Assembly (NCBI RefSeq): GCF_028610705.1
Contig: NZ_JAQQWT010000005.1
Location: 102,631 to 166,630 of the forward strand
Length of the DNA stretch: 64,000 nt
Direction of reading: 5' to 3'
DNA from: Halalkalibacter alkalisediminis
Lineage (GTDB): Bacteria; Bacillota; Bacilli; Bacillales; Bacillaceae_D
Shown here: positions 24,248 through 33,694 of the stretch, piece by piece
How the letters are laid out: every line of letters starts with the position of its first letter
How positions within the stretch are numbered: position 1 is the stretch's first letter
Notes under the pieces: model-generated
What the model saw: the letters and a program-made list of their open reading frames with translations, nothing else
What the model was told of the DNA's origin: nothing
The model's database searches: none
Program-made: the position numbers and the translations under genes

Positions 24248-24276
24248 ATTATAGTATACAGAAGGGGTTGGGTCAA
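24248..24276 (-). promoter_or_regulatory. sigma-A promoter of prfA-prmC
   Basis: TTGACC (24276-24271), 17-bp spacer, TATAAT (24253-24248) on the minus strand, about 40 bp before the prfA ATG. Confidence 0.75.
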
Positions 24277-24370
24277 TGTGAGTCGAAACTGATCTTATGA
24301 ATAGTCTCCCCCAATTTTGCTTATCTAGAACGAAAATGGGGTATTGTACTAATAAAAGGAGTGAGTCTTT

Positions 24371-25678
24371 ATGAAATATGTCATTATTGGCGGTGACGCA
24401 GCTGGGATGAGTGCCGCTATGCAAATTGTTCGAGCAGACGATGAGGCCGAAGTCACCACGCTTGAGATGGGCGCCGTCTATTCATATGCACAATGCGGCT
24501 TGCCCTATGTGGTTGGCGGCGTCATCGACTCATTTGATTCTTTGATTGCACGTGATGTCGAGACGTTTCGAGAAAAATATGGAATTGATGCACGGGTCAA
24601 TCATGAAGTCACTTCGGTTGATATGGAGAAACAAACGGTTTCCGGCGATGGATTTGAGCTAGAATACGACAAATTACTCATTGCTACAGGCGCAAGTCCC
24701 GTTATGCCTCCATGGGATGGCACCGACCTAGATGGCATACATACGGTCAAAACCATCCCTGACACAAAAGCAATTGTAGAAGAGTTGGATCACATATCTC
24801 GCGTGGTCATCGTTGGTGGTGGTTACATCGGACTTGAGATGGCTGAGAACTTTGTTGAGATCGGAAAAGAAGTAACCATGATCGAGCGCGGGCCACGGTT
24901 AGCAAAAATTTTTGACGAAGAATTATCCGAGAACATTCACGCGGAAGCCCGGAAGCATGGGATTACGCTAAAATTTAATGAGTCAGTTGAATCTTTTGAA
25001 GGTGAACAGCGTGTTCAGCGTGTGATCACCGACAAGGGAGTCATTGATGCCGATCTTGTTGTGGTGGCAGTTGGCGTGCGTCCCAATACGAGCTTCTTAG
25101 ACGGAACGGGTATTCACCTGTTTGGCAATGGTGCAATTAAAGTAAATGCCTTCATGCAGACAAATGTTGAGAATGTCTATGCAGCAGGCGATTGCGCGAC
25201 GCAATATCACCGGGTAAAGGAGCGCGATGATTACATCCCTCTTGGCACACACGCCAACAAGCAAGGTCGTTTAGCCGGACGTGCGATGGTCGGAAACCCT
25301 CGATCGTTTCAAGGCATTGTCGGGACATCGATCATTAAATTTTTTGATCTGACTTTAGGACGAACAGGATTGGCTGAATCTGAGATAAAAGAGATGGGCT
25401 ATCCTTTTAAGACAATCGCAGCCTCAGTCCGTCATATCGCTGGCTATTATCCAGATTCTAAGAAAATGGACATTCGTCTTAGCTATCATGAAGAAACGGA
25501 GCAGCTGCTCGGAGGTCAAATTATCGGGGAAGCCGGTGTCGATAAACGGATTGATGTGCTTGCGACCGCCCTCTTTCACCGCATGCGCGTGTCAGAGCTT
25601 GAAGATCTAGATTTGGCGTACGCACCTCCTTATAATGGAGTTTGGGATCCGCTTCAGCAAGTAGCACGGAGGAAATAG
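24371..25678 (+). CDS. CoA-disulfide reductase (FAD/NAD(P)H-dependent)
   Basis: This 435-residue flavoprotein has an N-terminal FAD-binding [10 protein letters not shown], a redox Cys at residue 42 in SYAQCGLPY, an NAD(P)H-binding [14 protein letters not shown] and a second FAD motif VYAAGDCA. The single-Cys pattern is that of CoA-disulfide reductase/NADH oxidase relatives. These keep CoA (or bacillithiol-type thiols) reduced or consume O2, and the exact substrate cannot be read from sequence. It is divergent from prfA, with AAAAGGAGTGAG before the ATG. Base composition looks somewhat more GC-rich than its neighbours. Confidence 0.88.
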   Translation: MKYVIIGGDAAGMSAAMQIVRADDEAEVTTLEMGAVYSYAQCGLPYVVGGVIDSFDSLIARDVETFREKYGIDARVNHEVTSVDMEKQTVSGDGFELEYDKLLIATGASPVMPPWDGTDLDGIHTVKTIPDTKAIVEELDHISRVVIVGGGYIGLEMAENFVEIGKEVTMIERGPRLAKIFDEELSENIHAEARKHGITLKFNESVESFEGEQRVQRVITDKGVIDADLVVVAVGVRPNTSFLDGTGIHLFGNGAIKVNAFMQTNVENVYAAGDCATQYHRVKERDDYIPLGTHANKQGRLAGRAMVGNPRSFQGIVGTSIIKFFDLTLGRTGLAESEIKEMGYPFKTIAASVRHIAGYYPDSKKMDIRLSYHEETEQLLGGQIIGEAGVDKRIDVLATALFHRMRVSELEDLDLAYAPPYNGVWDPLQQVARRK

Positions 25679-25742
25679 TGTTTGTTCTTGAGGCGCGAAT
25701 TTCCTACACTAACACTAAGATAGAGTCAGTAATATGATCAGA

Positions 25743-25774
25743 GAAAGAGCCAAACTCCTGTGTTTGGCTCTTTC
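25743..25774 (+). terminator. terminator of the CoA-disulfide reductase gene
   Basis: GAAAGAGCCAAAC and GTTTGGCTCTTTC form a 13-bp stem about 65 bp past the stop codon, ending in CCTTTG. Confidence 0.75.
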
Positions 25775-25842
25775 CTTTGCCTATTTACCCCCAAATGCTG
25801 TCTCTTGTATCCATAAAAATGATCAAACAAGGAGGAGTTTAC

Positions 25843-25920
25843 TTGCCAGATTCAAATGAACACAATTTAGCTTTGCTAATTTATGTTTCGAACTTCATTT
25901 TTCCCGATTGTAGCACCTAA
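25843..25920 (+). pseudogene. truncated DUF4870-like membrane protein remnant
   Basis: A strong AAGGAGGAG is followed 5 bp later by TTG and a 25-codon frame that reads NEHNLALLIYVSNFIFP and then stops. Deleting one base near 25906 would continue it as IVAP. This resembles the start of DUF4870-type small membrane proteins. Nothing recognisable follows. The remainder of 25921-26180 holds no gene I can support. Confidence 0.35.
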
Positions 25921-26180
25921 AGGAAATGACTCATAAAAAATAAATTAGCCGAGATCCCTGTTAGCTCCTTAGTCATCATCAGCAATTCCAAAGCCATTAT
26001 CCGCACATCCCCTAGCAATTACACTACTCCTAAAAAGGTCCTACATCGTAAATTTCTCCCCTCGTGAGTTCTTGAAGTACCGGTACAAACAAAGGACGCA
26101 CGTACTTGTTAATTGAAGAGTAAAAAGAACATTATTTCCCGGGACAGAATTTCGACAATAACCGTCATTCAAGAAAGAAC

Positions 26181-26206
26181 GAAAAAAGAAACGCCCATTA
26201 GGCGTT
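26181..26206 (-). terminator. terminator overlapping the lipoprotein gene end
   Basis: AACGCC-TAATG-GGCGTT followed by TCTTTTTTC on the minus strand. The stem includes the last coding bases. Confidence 0.7.
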
Positions 26207-26689
26207 CCTTTCACTAACATGAACTTGGTAGCGCGGGACTTCCTGAAGAAGAGCTCGCTTAAGTTTCCCCATCTCTTTTTTCTTATCCTCATCGCTTAAA
26301 TCTTCAGGTGGTGTTACATTAACGAAAGCGTGACTTCCGGCAATGATTACCATCCCCGCCTCCATTCCATATTCATCTTCAATAATATGGTGAATCAGCG
26401 CTTGATCGTTCTCTAGTGTAGGTCGCTCACTTTGCGGAGTAATGTAACTGGCCCCTTTATGAAATTCGCCCATTCTGTCATATGTCGCTCTTTGGCGGTT
26501 ATAACTTAAATAATTCATCGGACCAACCCCAAACACACCGTGAACAGCGCCATCAATAAAATTGGGTTGATTTTGATTTGTTGTATTCATCGTGTTCATA
26601 TTCCCTTGTGCTTGTGGTGGCTGGGGATCATTACAGCCAGTGACAAGCAGCATCCCAACAGCTAAACAGCTTAACCATTTTTTGTTCAT
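26198..26689 (-). CDS. YhcN/YlaJ-family sporulation lipoprotein
   Basis: This is a 163-residue lipoprotein with a lipobox LLVTGC at residues 14-19 and a low-complexity N/Q/M linker. A YhcN/YlaJ-like domain follows (about residues 90-155, with VIIAGSHAFVNV). Relatives are forespore or spore-membrane lipoproteins; the function is not known in detail. It is monocistronic, with its own hairpin at the 3' end. Confidence 0.75.
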   Translation of the reverse strand: MNKKWLSCLAVGMLLVTGCNDPQPPQAQGNMNTMNTTNQNQPNFIDGAVHGVFGVGPMNYLSYNRQRATYDRMGEFHKGASYITPQSERPTLENDQALIHHIIEDEYGMEAGMVIIAGSHAFVNVTPPEDLSDEDKKKEMGKLKRALLQEVPRYQVHVSERNA

Positions 26690-26808
26690 ACCAGAGCACC
26701 TCCATGCTACAAAAATGGGGTTGCACTCGTAGTATGTCCAAACAGAAGCGTTCGTTCACTGTTAGTTTTGACCAGACCACAAGTAGTCATGAAGCGCATA
26801 GTTCCCAT

Positions 26809-27555
26809 CTAAAGTCGCATAATAAAAAAAAGCCTCTTAACAAGAGATTCCCATTGATTCACTTTACTTGAATCCTGAAGAAACTCGATAATCGGTCTCT
26901 TGATAAAAAAGATCGCGGCTACAATCAACCAACCAAATGATAAGTAAAACCATCGTTTTAAAAATAGCTCACTATAGATATACCCAGTTGTAAACATAAT
27001 ACCTGGCCAAATGACAACTAATACTAATGCTAATGCTAAACCAATGGCCCAACGCGTACACAATTTTGTATCTTTAAATTAACTGTTTTTCATCCATAAA
27101 AAATGACTTCCTTTTGAAATAACTTAAGCGACTTTATCATCAAAGCTTTTAAATTTATCTTTTCATGACTCAAAATCAAATTCCTGTGAAGATACCAAAC
27201 CGTGTCCAATTGAGATCACACCGCTCACAAGAAAGACGGTTACATTTCCAAACAACATCGAATGAAGCTGACCTAATGACTTTATATTAATTTGACCATG
27301 CATGAGTTTACGCTGATAGATTCCAAGCAAATACACCACTTATCATTCCACACAAAGCACCATAAAACGCCCCTGTGTTTGTTGCTTTTTTCCACATTAA
27401 ACCTAGTGTAACTGGAATTACCGCCCCACTAACGAAAATCCCCATCGCCATATATATATACAAATCCAAGTCCAATTCCAACAGAGAAAAGCAAAATCGA
27501 TAAGACTCCCATTCCTAAACGCTCTTTGGCCGGGCATATTCTAAAGATAACATTC
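26809..27555 (-). pseudogene. decayed DUR3-like Na+/urea (SSS family) symporter, C-terminal part
   Basis: Successive minus-strand frames read as one SSS-family protein. From about 27550: PAKERLGMGVLS, then after a shift MGIFVSGAVIPVTLGLMWKK and GAFYGALCGMISGVFAW. After another shift come INIKSLGQLHSMLFGN and a helix ending SSQEFDFE. Finally there is an open 84-codon frame (27063-26809) starting RWAIGLALALVLVVIWPG and containing FTTGYIYSELF. The order and wording match the C-terminal helices of DUR3-type urea symporters. At least two frameshifts and loss of the N-terminal two-thirds make it non-functional. The last frame should not be annotated as an independent small protein. Confidence 0.65.
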
Positions 27556-27651
27556 TCTCTAGAAGTCATTTTGTCACAAAACTGTCACTTATGTAAAAAT
27601 TTTTAGGCCTATATAATTACATTTATTCTCTAGAAGAAAGGATGTTTTTAT

Positions 27652-28134
27652 TTGCCTAGTAATAAAAAAGAAGGAATCATTTTTGGGCTTTTTATGTGTT
27701 TTGGAATGGTTCTGATTATGTCCGTTTACAACACAGCTTTGCACGGATTTTCATCGTTTACAGTAGGGGGGGCAATCATTCAATTTGTCATAACCTTTAT
27801 CGTCGCTTTTATCGCAGAGTCATTAGTTGAACCGAAAGCGCGTAAATTTGCATTATCACTACCTTATGATAAATCGAAAGAAACCCACTTTATTGTGGTC
27901 CTTGCTTTTTGTATGGTCCCTATGATGGTTCTGATTATGTCTGTATACGGAGTGATTTTAACAACGTTCATGACAGGAATTGAAGGTTCCCTTTTCACAG
28001 CATACCTTAAAACGGTTGGTCTAAACTTTATCGTAGCGCTCCCAGCGCAGCTACTAATGGTTGGACCAATCTCACGTAGGCTATTAGTTAAATACATTAA
28101 ACCATCGACACAAAAGCCAAGATTAGTCGTGTAA
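27652..28134 (+). CDS. DUF2798 membrane protein
   Basis: This 160-residue protein has four membrane helices arranged as two similar halves, each with a GMVLIMSVYN/MVLIMSVYGV-type motif (residues about 18-27 and 94-103). That matches the DUF2798 duplication. Its function is unknown. The start is TTG at 27652 after AGAAAGGA. It stands alone, between the symporter remnant and the urt operon, with its own terminator. Confidence 0.75.
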   Translation: MPSNKKEGIIFGLFMCFGMVLIMSVYNTALHGFSSFTVGGAIIQFVITFIVAFIAESLVEPKARKFALSLPYDKSKETHFIVVLAFCMVPMMVLIMSVYGVILTTFMTGIEGSLFTAYLKTVGLNFIVALPAQLLMVGPISRRLLVKYIKPSTQKPRLVV

Positions 28135-28168
28135 AAAAAGCAAGCTACTTTTGGGTAACTTGCTTTTT
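28134..28168 (+). terminator. terminator of the DUF2798 gene
   Basis: AAAAAGCAAG-14 nt-CTTGCTTTTT directly after the stop codon. Confidence 0.85.
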
Positions 28169-28289
28169 AGGTAGAACTTCTAAAAGGGTTACAATGTCTT
28201 TTCCTTTTACGGCGGTAGCTTTTTGCCCCGTTTATTCAAAATAATAAGCTAGCCTCTCTGATTTGATAAGGCTGGTTGTCAGGGGGTTT

Positions 28290-28362
28290 GCATTGGCTCC
28301 ACACGCTGCACGCCTTCTGAGAAGTTCGCTCAGAAGGCTTAAGAGATGGCAGCGGCTACTCT
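28290..28362 (-). repeat. hairpin-core repeat copy 5 (core with a broken hairpin)
   Basis: The core is almost identical to the next copy (28431-28509), including CGCTGC/GCAGCG and CCTTCTGAG/CTCAGAAGG stems. Its hairpin has only one arm left (TTTAAAAAGGT near 28378). The flanking 45 nt (GCCTCTCTGATTNGATAAG) is also duplicated, so the two units form a tandem repeat with a period near 143 bp. Confidence 0.8.
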
Positions 28363-28430
28363 TTGCCTGAGTTATTTAAAAAGGTAAGACAGCCTCTCTG
28401 ATTAGATAAGACTGTCTGCCGGGGAGTTTG

Positions 28431-28554
28431 CATTGGCTCCACACGCTGCACGCCTTCTGAGAAGTTCGCTCAGAAGGCTTAAGAGATGGCAGCGGCTACG
28501 CTCAATGCTTCGAGATAGTACAAAAAGGGAAGATCGCCCTTTTTGTACTATCTC
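28431..28554 (-). repeat. hairpin-core repeat copy 6, forming the urt operon terminator
   Basis: On the minus strand a perfect hairpin (28554-28512, arm GAGATAGTACAAAAAGGG) abuts the urtE stop codon with no intervening base. The core follows to 28431. The 18-bp stem and T-rich distal arm should terminate urt transcription. Confidence 0.85.
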
Positions 28555-29256
28555 TCATACACTCAAATAATGACTAACTTCCGATTCAATCAATTCCTCT
28601 CCTTCATACACAATTCTCCCCTTATCAATGATATAAAAGTAATCGGCTACGCTTTTGGCGAAGTCAAAGCTTTGTTCGATGAGGAGGATGGAGATGTTTT
28701 CGTTTTGCTTTTTGATGTCGCGGATGACATTTTGGATGTCTTGCACAATATTTGGTTGGATTCCTTCTGTTGGTTCGTCGAGAAGCAAGCATTCTGGTTC
28801 GGAGACAAGTGCACGGGCTATGGCTAGTTGCTGTTGTTGGCCTCCGCTTAGATCACCGCCTCGGCGGTCTTTCATTTCTTTTAGGACAGGAAAGTACTCA
28901 TAGATTTTTTCATCGATGCTTTTCTTGGAATTGGATCTGGCTTCTAAGCCGAGCATGATGTTTTCATAAACCGTCAATTGCGGGAAGATTTCTCTTCCTT
29001 GTGGCACATAACTAATGCCTTGTCTTGCACGGAAGGTCGGTGTTTTATGAGTCATTTCCTCCGCTCCGTAGGTAATGACCCCTTTTTTCGCTTTGAGTAA
29101 GCCCATAATTGATTTAATCAATGTCGTTTTACCGACACCATTTCTTCCCATTAGACAGACAATCTGCCCAGGTCGAACTTCCAATGTAATATCTCTGATC
29201 ACTGTACTTTCATCATAAGCGACTTCAAGCTGTTGTAGTTGTAGCACTTGACTCAA
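28555..29256 (-). CDS. urtE: urea ABC transporter ATP-binding protein UrtE
   Basis: This is the second ATPase of the urea importer (LivF-like). The 233-residue product has Walker A GRNGVGKTT, signature LSGGQQQQLAIARAL and Walker B LLLDEPTEGI with the H-loop replaced by LLIEQSF, as in LivF relatives. It overlaps urtD by about 30 bp. The start may be the TTG at 29256 or a GTG three codons later that sits better after AAGGAG. It is the last gene of urtABCDE. Confidence 0.92.
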   Translation of the reverse strand: MSQVLQLQQLEVAYDESTVIRDITLEVRPGQIVCLMGRNGVGKTTLIKSIMGLLKAKKGVITYGAEEMTHKTPTFRARQGISYVPQGREIFPQLTVYENIMLGLEARSNSKKSIDEKIYEYFPVLKEMKDRRGGDLSGGQQQQLAIARALVSEPECLLLDEPTEGIQPNIVQDIQNVIRDIKKQNENISILLIEQSFDFAKSVADYFYIIDKGRIVYEGEELIESEVSHYLSV

Positions 29257-30028
29257 CTCCTTTTCTTCCCAAATACACTTCCATTACCTTTTCATTTGAT
29301 TGAACCTTTTCCATTGGGCCATCACATAGCCATTTTCCTTCATGCATGACGGTTACTTTTTCAGCAAACTTGCGAACAAAATCCATGTCATGTTCAACGA
29401 CAATCATCGTGCATTGCTGTTTCAGTTTTAATAGGAGTTCACCTGTTTTCTCTTCTTCTTCTTCGGTCATCCCGGCGATCGGTTCATCGAGTAAGAGCAA
29501 ATCAGGCTTTTGCATCATCACCATGCCAATTTCAAGCCATTGCTTCTGTCCATGTGAAAGAATTCGCGCTTGTAAGTCGCGCTGTTCTGATAGTCCAATC
29601 AACTCGAGTTGTTTTACGATCTCATCGTTTTGCTGCTTAGTTGTTTTCGCTAGCAGTATCGACCAGATTCGCTTATCTTGCTTCATCGCAATTTCTAGGT
29701 TTTCATAGACGGTTAAGTTCGGAAAAATCGATGGCGCTTGAAATTTTCTACCAATTCCTTTGCGCACGATTTCGAACTCTTTATATTTAGTTAAATCATC
29801 TTTTCCCTTAAACAACACATCGCCTTCAGTCGTTTTTGTTTTTCCACATAAGACGTCGAGAAACGTCGTTTTCCCTGCGCCGTTCGGTCCGATTAGAAAA
29901 TGAAGCTCCCCACGTTCAATTGAAAAAGAGAAATGATTGATCGCGACAAATCCACCAAAACGAACGACGACATCGTTACACTGCAGTACGTTTTCTCTCT
30001 CCATCTTCCGAGATTGATTTCGTTTCAT
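29225..30028 (-). CDS. urtD: urea ABC transporter ATP-binding protein UrtD
   Basis: This is the first ATPase of the urea importer (LivG-like), 267 residues. It has Walker A GPNGAGKTT, a family-typical LSHGQKQWLEIGMVMM signature and Walker B LLLDEPIAGMTEEE. It overlaps both urtC and urtE, showing tight translational coupling. The modified signature (SHGQ rather than SGGQ) is characteristic of UrtD. Confidence 0.93.
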   Translation of the reverse strand: MKRNQSRKMERENVLQCNDVVVRFGGFVAINHFSFSIERGELHFLIGPNGAGKTTFLDVLCGKTKTTEGDVLFKGKDDLTKYKEFEIVRKGIGRKFQAPSIFPNLTVYENLEIAMKQDKRIWSILLAKTTKQQNDEIVKQLELIGLSEQRDLQARILSHGQKQWLEIGMVMMQKPDLLLLDEPIAGMTEEEEEKTGELLLKLKQQCTMIVVEHDMDFVRKFAEKVTVMHEGKWLCDGPMEKVQSNEKVMEVYLGRKGVESSATTTTA

Positions 30029-31073
30029 CTGATTGTCCTCCTTTTTTCTTTCCTCGCAATTTATTAAACAAACTCATTAATCCACCAGGTAGAAATAAAA
30101 CAACGATGACAAAGACAGACCCTAAGAAGAACAACCAGATATCAGGGTAATTTTCACTGAAGAAGGTTTTCGCCAAATTGGTGACAATCGCTCCTATCAC
30201 TGGTCCAATCAACGTTCCTCGACCACCTATGGCTACCCAAAGAATCATTTCGATTGAAGGTACGATTCCAATTGTTGTTGGGGAGATCATTCCGACTTGT
30301 AAAACAAACAACATTCCCGCTAGTCCTGCGATTCCAGCAGAGATCGCGAATACGAATACCTTAAACAACGATGTATCGTAACCAGAGAAACGAAGACGAT
30401 TCTCACCGTCACGGATGGCAATTAACGTTTTTCCGAACCGACTATGAACCAATCTGTAACAGAGAAAGAAGATAGCTGCTAAGCAGGCAACTGTCACAAA
30501 ATAAATGATTTTCTGTGTAGAAGGTGCCATTAACGGTTGACCGAAGATCGTCGAAAAACCCGTAATCCCATTTGTTCCTCCAGTCAATTCCTGTTTACTA
30601 ATAATGAGCGTAACGGTTACGATGACGAGCGCTTGAGTCAGAATCGTAAAGTACACATCTTTAATGCGGTTGCGGAAAATAAAGAAACCTAAAACTCCAG
30701 CGATGAGTGCGGGCAAAATAATAGCGAGCGGGATAGCAGCAAACGGGCTTTTAAAAATAGCCCAAAACCAAGGCAGCTCCGTAATTCCGTTCCACATCAT
30801 AAAGTCGGGAACCGTGCCAGATGCTTCAAGCTTTAGGTAAATCGCCATAATATAAGCGCCTACTCCAAAGAAGATCCCGTGTCCAAGACTTAATACGCCT
30901 GAATATCCCCAAAGGAGATCAAGGCCAATGACAAGAATGGCAAAAGCCAAAAAACGTCCTAATAAATTTAAGCGAAAGTCGGATAAAAAAAGCGGACACA
31001 GGACTAAAACAAGTAATAAAGCAACAAACATCCACCTTCTATCAAACATATATTTCGTTACTGAAAATGGCAT
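29976..31073 (-). CDS. urtC: urea ABC transporter permease UrtC
   Basis: This is the LivM-like membrane permease of the importer. The start is ATG at 31073 (MPFSVTKYMF), 8 bp after AAAGGAGA, giving about 365 residues with eight to ten helices. It has the LDLLWGYSGVLSLGHGIFFG motif of the family and a charged C-terminus. It follows urtB closely. A longer in-frame extension to 31202 overlaps urtB and is unlikely. Confidence 0.92.
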   Translation of the reverse strand: MPFSVTKYMFDRRWMFVALLLVLVLCPLFLSDFRLNLLGRFLAFAILVIGLDLLWGYSGVLSLGHGIFFGVGAYIMAIYLKLEASGTVPDFMMWNGITELPWFWAIFKSPFAAIPLAIILPALIAGVLGFFIFRNRIKDVYFTILTQALVIVTVTLIISKQELTGGTNGITGFSTIFGQPLMAPSTQKIIYFVTVACLAAIFFLCYRLVHSRFGKTLIAIRDGENRLRFSGYDTSLFKVFVFAISAGIAGLAGMLFVLQVGMISPTTIGIVPSIEMILWVAIGGRGTLIGPVIGAIVTNLAKTFFSENYPDIWLFFLGSVFVIVVLFLPGGLMSLFNKLRGKKKGGQSDETKSISEDGERKRTAV

Positions 31074-31093
31074 TTTTTTCATTCTCCTTTTTA

Positions 31094-31996
31094 TTAATCT
31101 AATGAACGAGTACGAAGAGAGAATAAACCGGATGGTCTCCACTGTAAAAACAATATGATCAAAGCAAACACAAGCACTTTCCCCATCGAAGCATTCGTCC
31201 AAAATTCAAAGATCGTATTAAACACACCGATACCAAGTGCCCCAATAACGGTACCCGCTAGCATTCCAACACCACCGACAACGACGACCATAAACGCATC
31301 AATAATGTAATTCTGACCAATGGTAGGGCCAATTGGGCCAATTAACGTTAGCGCCGAACCAGCAATTCCAGCAAAACCCGATCCGATGGCAAATGTAAGG
31401 GAGTCTACTTTTCTAGAGGAGATTCCAAGACAAGTAGCCATATTTCTGTTTTGCATAACCGCTCGAATCCGTCTTCCACCTGTTGTTTTATATAAGTAAA
31501 AGAAAAGTCCTAAGAAACAAACCATGACGAGTCCAATAATAAATAACCTTGTATATGGAAGGGTTACAGACATCACTTGTACCCCGCCTCTTAGAAAAGA
31601 TGGTGCCTCGACGCCTACATTAGGCGCTCCGAAAATAGATCTTGCTGTTTGTTGCAGGATCAGTCCTACACCAAATGTAGCTAGTAAACTATCAAGCGGT
31701 CTTCCATATAAATGCCTGATAACGGAGAACTCCAATAACATTCCGATTAATGCAGCTACTATAAATGCAAAAGGTATAGCTAGGATGAAATACCAATTGA
31801 AATATTCTGCCGGCACATAATTTTTAAATAATAGCTGGATGACATAAGTAGCATAAGCTCCAATCATAATTAGTTCGCCATGAGCCATATTAATGACTTT
31901 CATTAATCCAAATGTTATTGCTAGACCCAATGCAATGAGTAACAAAATAGAACCTAAGCTGATTCCGTTAAAGCCTTGAACAAGCATTCCTTCCAT
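31094..31996 (-). CDS. urtB: urea ABC transporter permease UrtB
   Basis: This LivH-like permease has about 300 residues. The start is ATG at 31996 ([11 protein letters not shown]) after GGTGGGG. It contains [19 protein letters not shown] and [20 protein letters not shown], typical of UrtB. An intergenic hairpin between urtA and this gene may lower its expression relative to the binding protein. Confidence 0.92.
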   Translation of the reverse strand: MEGMLVQGFNGISLGSILLLIALGLAITFGLMKVINMAHGELIMIGAYATYVIQLLFKNYVPAEYFNWYFILAIPFAFIVAALIGMLLEFSVIRHLYGRPLDSLLATFGVGLILQQTARSIFGAPNVGVEAPSFLRGGVQVMSVTLPYTRLFIIGLVMVCFLGLFFYLYKTTGGRRIRAVMQNRNMATCLGISSRKVDSLTFAIGSGFAGIAGSALTLIGPIGPTIGQNYIIDAFMVVVVGGVGMLAGTVIGALGIGVFNTIFEFWTNASMGKVLVFALIILFLQWRPSGLFSLRTRSLD

Positions 31997-32086
31997 GTTT
32001 AACCCCACCCTTTTCCAATACATGCAATGGCTCCTGAGGTTTATCTCGCAACCTCCCTTGCAAGTTCTATTATTTTTTAAAAACAG

Positions 32087-32117
32087 AGGATGACCACTCT
32101 TAAGTGAGTCATCCTCC
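32087..32117 (-). terminator. attenuator-like hairpin between urtA and urtB
   Basis: GAGGATGAC and GTCATCCTC form a 9-bp stem (31-nt hairpin) followed by TGTTTTTAAAAAA on the minus strand, 14 bp past the urtA stop. It is a likely partial terminator within the operon. Confidence 0.6.
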
Positions 32118-32130
32118 ATTAACCCCTTCC

Positions 32131-33402
32131 TTATTGAACGCTAGAGGAAATGGCGCTTGCCCACTCATACCCTTCTAAGAATGGATCTGGTTTAATTGGC
32201 TCACCTGAATTCCAAACTTCTTTAAACTGACCATCTGCTTGCACTTCACCAATACGAACCGTTTTCCAAACGTGTTGGTTGTCGCCGTCAAAGATCACTT
32301 TTCCACCCGGAGCGTCCAATTCAATTCCTGGTGCCGCTGCTTTAACCGCATCTACATCAAATGATCCCGCTTCTTCAACCGCTTTTGCCCATAAATGAAC
32401 CATGAAGTAAGCAGCTTCGATTGGGTCACCTGTTACACGCTCATCGCCAAGCATTTCTTTGTAGCTCTCTACGAAGCTTGCATTCTCTTTAGTATCTGTT
32501 GTTTGGTAATAGTTCCAGCTTGCATAATGTCCTTCTAATACATCTGCCCCAATTCCACGAATTTCTTCTTCTGCCACACTCACAGATAAGATCGTTACGT
32601 CAGCAGAAGTAATTCCTGCATCGGCTAGTTGCTTGAAGAAGGCAACATTACTATCGCCATTTAATGTATTGAAGATGACTTCTGGCTTGCTTTCACGAAT
32701 ACGCGAAATGATCGTGCTGTAATCGGTATGACCTAGTGGGGTGTATTGCTCGTCAACTGTTGTACCGTCACTTGCTTCTAATTGAGCTTTTATAATTTGG
32801 TTTGCTAGTCTTGGGAATACGTAATCGGAACCTAATAAGAAAAATTCAGATCCTTTGTTTTCTAGTAACCACTCTACTGCAGGGACGATTTGTTGGTTAG
32901 GGGCAGCACCTGCATAAAAGATATTAGGAGATGCTTCCATCCCTTCATACTGAACTGGGTAATAAAGAAGTCCGTTGTTCTCTTCGAAAACGGGCAGCAT
33001 TGCTTTGCGGCTTGCAGAAGTCCAACCACCGAATACAACAGCCACATCATCTTGTTGCAAAAGCTTTGTTGCTCGTTCGGAGAAAACAGATGGTTCTGAT
33101 GCACCATCTTCAATAACCGGAACAATCTTTTTGCCTAACACGCCGCCAGCTTCATTGATTTCTTCAATTGCTAATAATTCAGCGTCTTTTACCGATGTTT
33201 CACTCATCGCCATCGTTCCACTTAACGAGTGTAAAATCCCAACTTTGACTTCTTCTCCCTCTGTTGCTTCTTCGGTCGGTTCCGCACCTGTCTCTCCATC
33301 TGTTTCCCCTGTTGTTTCACTTCCTCCACAAGCGCTTAACGCTAGGATCGCTGACATCGCCATTCCTAGAAGAATGGATTTACTTCTTAAAAACTTTTTC
33401 AT
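32131..33402 (-). CDS. urtA: urea ABC transporter substrate-binding lipoprotein UrtA
   Basis: This is the extracellular urea-binding lipoprotein, 423 residues from ATG at 33402 (MKKFLRSKS), preceded by AGGGAGG. It has lipobox ALSACG, then a T/E/G-rich linker, then a Peripla_BP_6-like domain ([15 protein letters not shown]). The [11 protein letters not shown] and YAGAAPNQQ segments are characteristic of UrtA rather than amino-acid-binding LivJ. Its place at the head of urtABCDE beside urease supports urea as substrate. Confidence 0.93.
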   Translation of the reverse strand: MKKFLRSKSILLGMAMSAILALSACGGSETTGETDGETGAEPTEEATEGEEVKVGILHSLSGTMAMSETSVKDAELLAIEEINEAGGVLGKKIVPVIEDGASEPSVFSERATKLLQQDDVAVVFGGWTSASRKAMLPVFEENNGLLYYPVQYEGMEASPNIFYAGAAPNQQIVPAVEWLLENKGSEFFLLGSDYVFPRLANQIIKAQLEASDGTTVDEQYTPLGHTDYSTIISRIRESKPEVIFNTLNGDSNVAFFKQLADAGITSADVTILSVSVAEEEIRGIGADVLEGHYASWNYYQTTDTKENASFVESYKEMLGDERVTGDPIEAAYFMVHLWAKAVEEAGSFDVDAVKAAAPGIELDAPGGKVIFDGDNQHVWKTVRIGEVQADGQFKEVWNSGEPIKPDPFLEGYEWASAISSSVQ

Positions 33403-33579
33403 AATGGATCCTCCCTGTTTATGTATGTTTTTGTCTACGCGCTTTACGATACCAAGATTTTCTAAAACGAACAGCAGATACGGTAGAATATCTGACAGCC
33501 ATTTTTTAAAAAATTCCAACAATTTATCTTTGGGAGCGCTTTCTGATTGGTCTCTACTCTATCAAAGGGTTGAATACAC

Positions 33580-33621
33580 AAGAAAAGCACGCCTCCACTA
33601 AAAACGGAGCGTGCTTTTCTT
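33580..33621 (-). terminator. terminator between nikE and urtA
   Basis: AAGAAAAGCACGC...GCGTGCTTTTCTT forms a stem of about 16 bp with one bulged base. It lies about 75 bp past nikE and separates the nik and urt units. The rest of 33403-33694 shows no clear promoter. Confidence 0.75.
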
Positions 33622-33694
33622 GATTTTTATTCACTCTACGTCAAAAAACATAACAGACAGCAAGGCTAAACTTCACTAGCTTTCAACCAAGCTT

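Noticed and set aside
26041-26292. 83-codon minus-strand frame overlapping the lipoprotein gene
   Set aside because: It is out of frame with the lipoprotein, extends through its terminator and has no family-like sequence.
28555-33402. Branched-chain amino acid transporter (LivFGHMJ) as the identity of the five-gene ABC operon
   Set aside because: The binding protein has UrtA-specific segments ([15 protein letters not shown]), UrtD has the SHGQ signature variant, and the operon sits beside urease.
33639-33655. TnrA-like site TGTTATGTTTTTTGACG upstream of urtA
   Set aside because: One fixed base is wrong, and the nik terminator hairpin lies between it and urtA with no promoter at the right distance.
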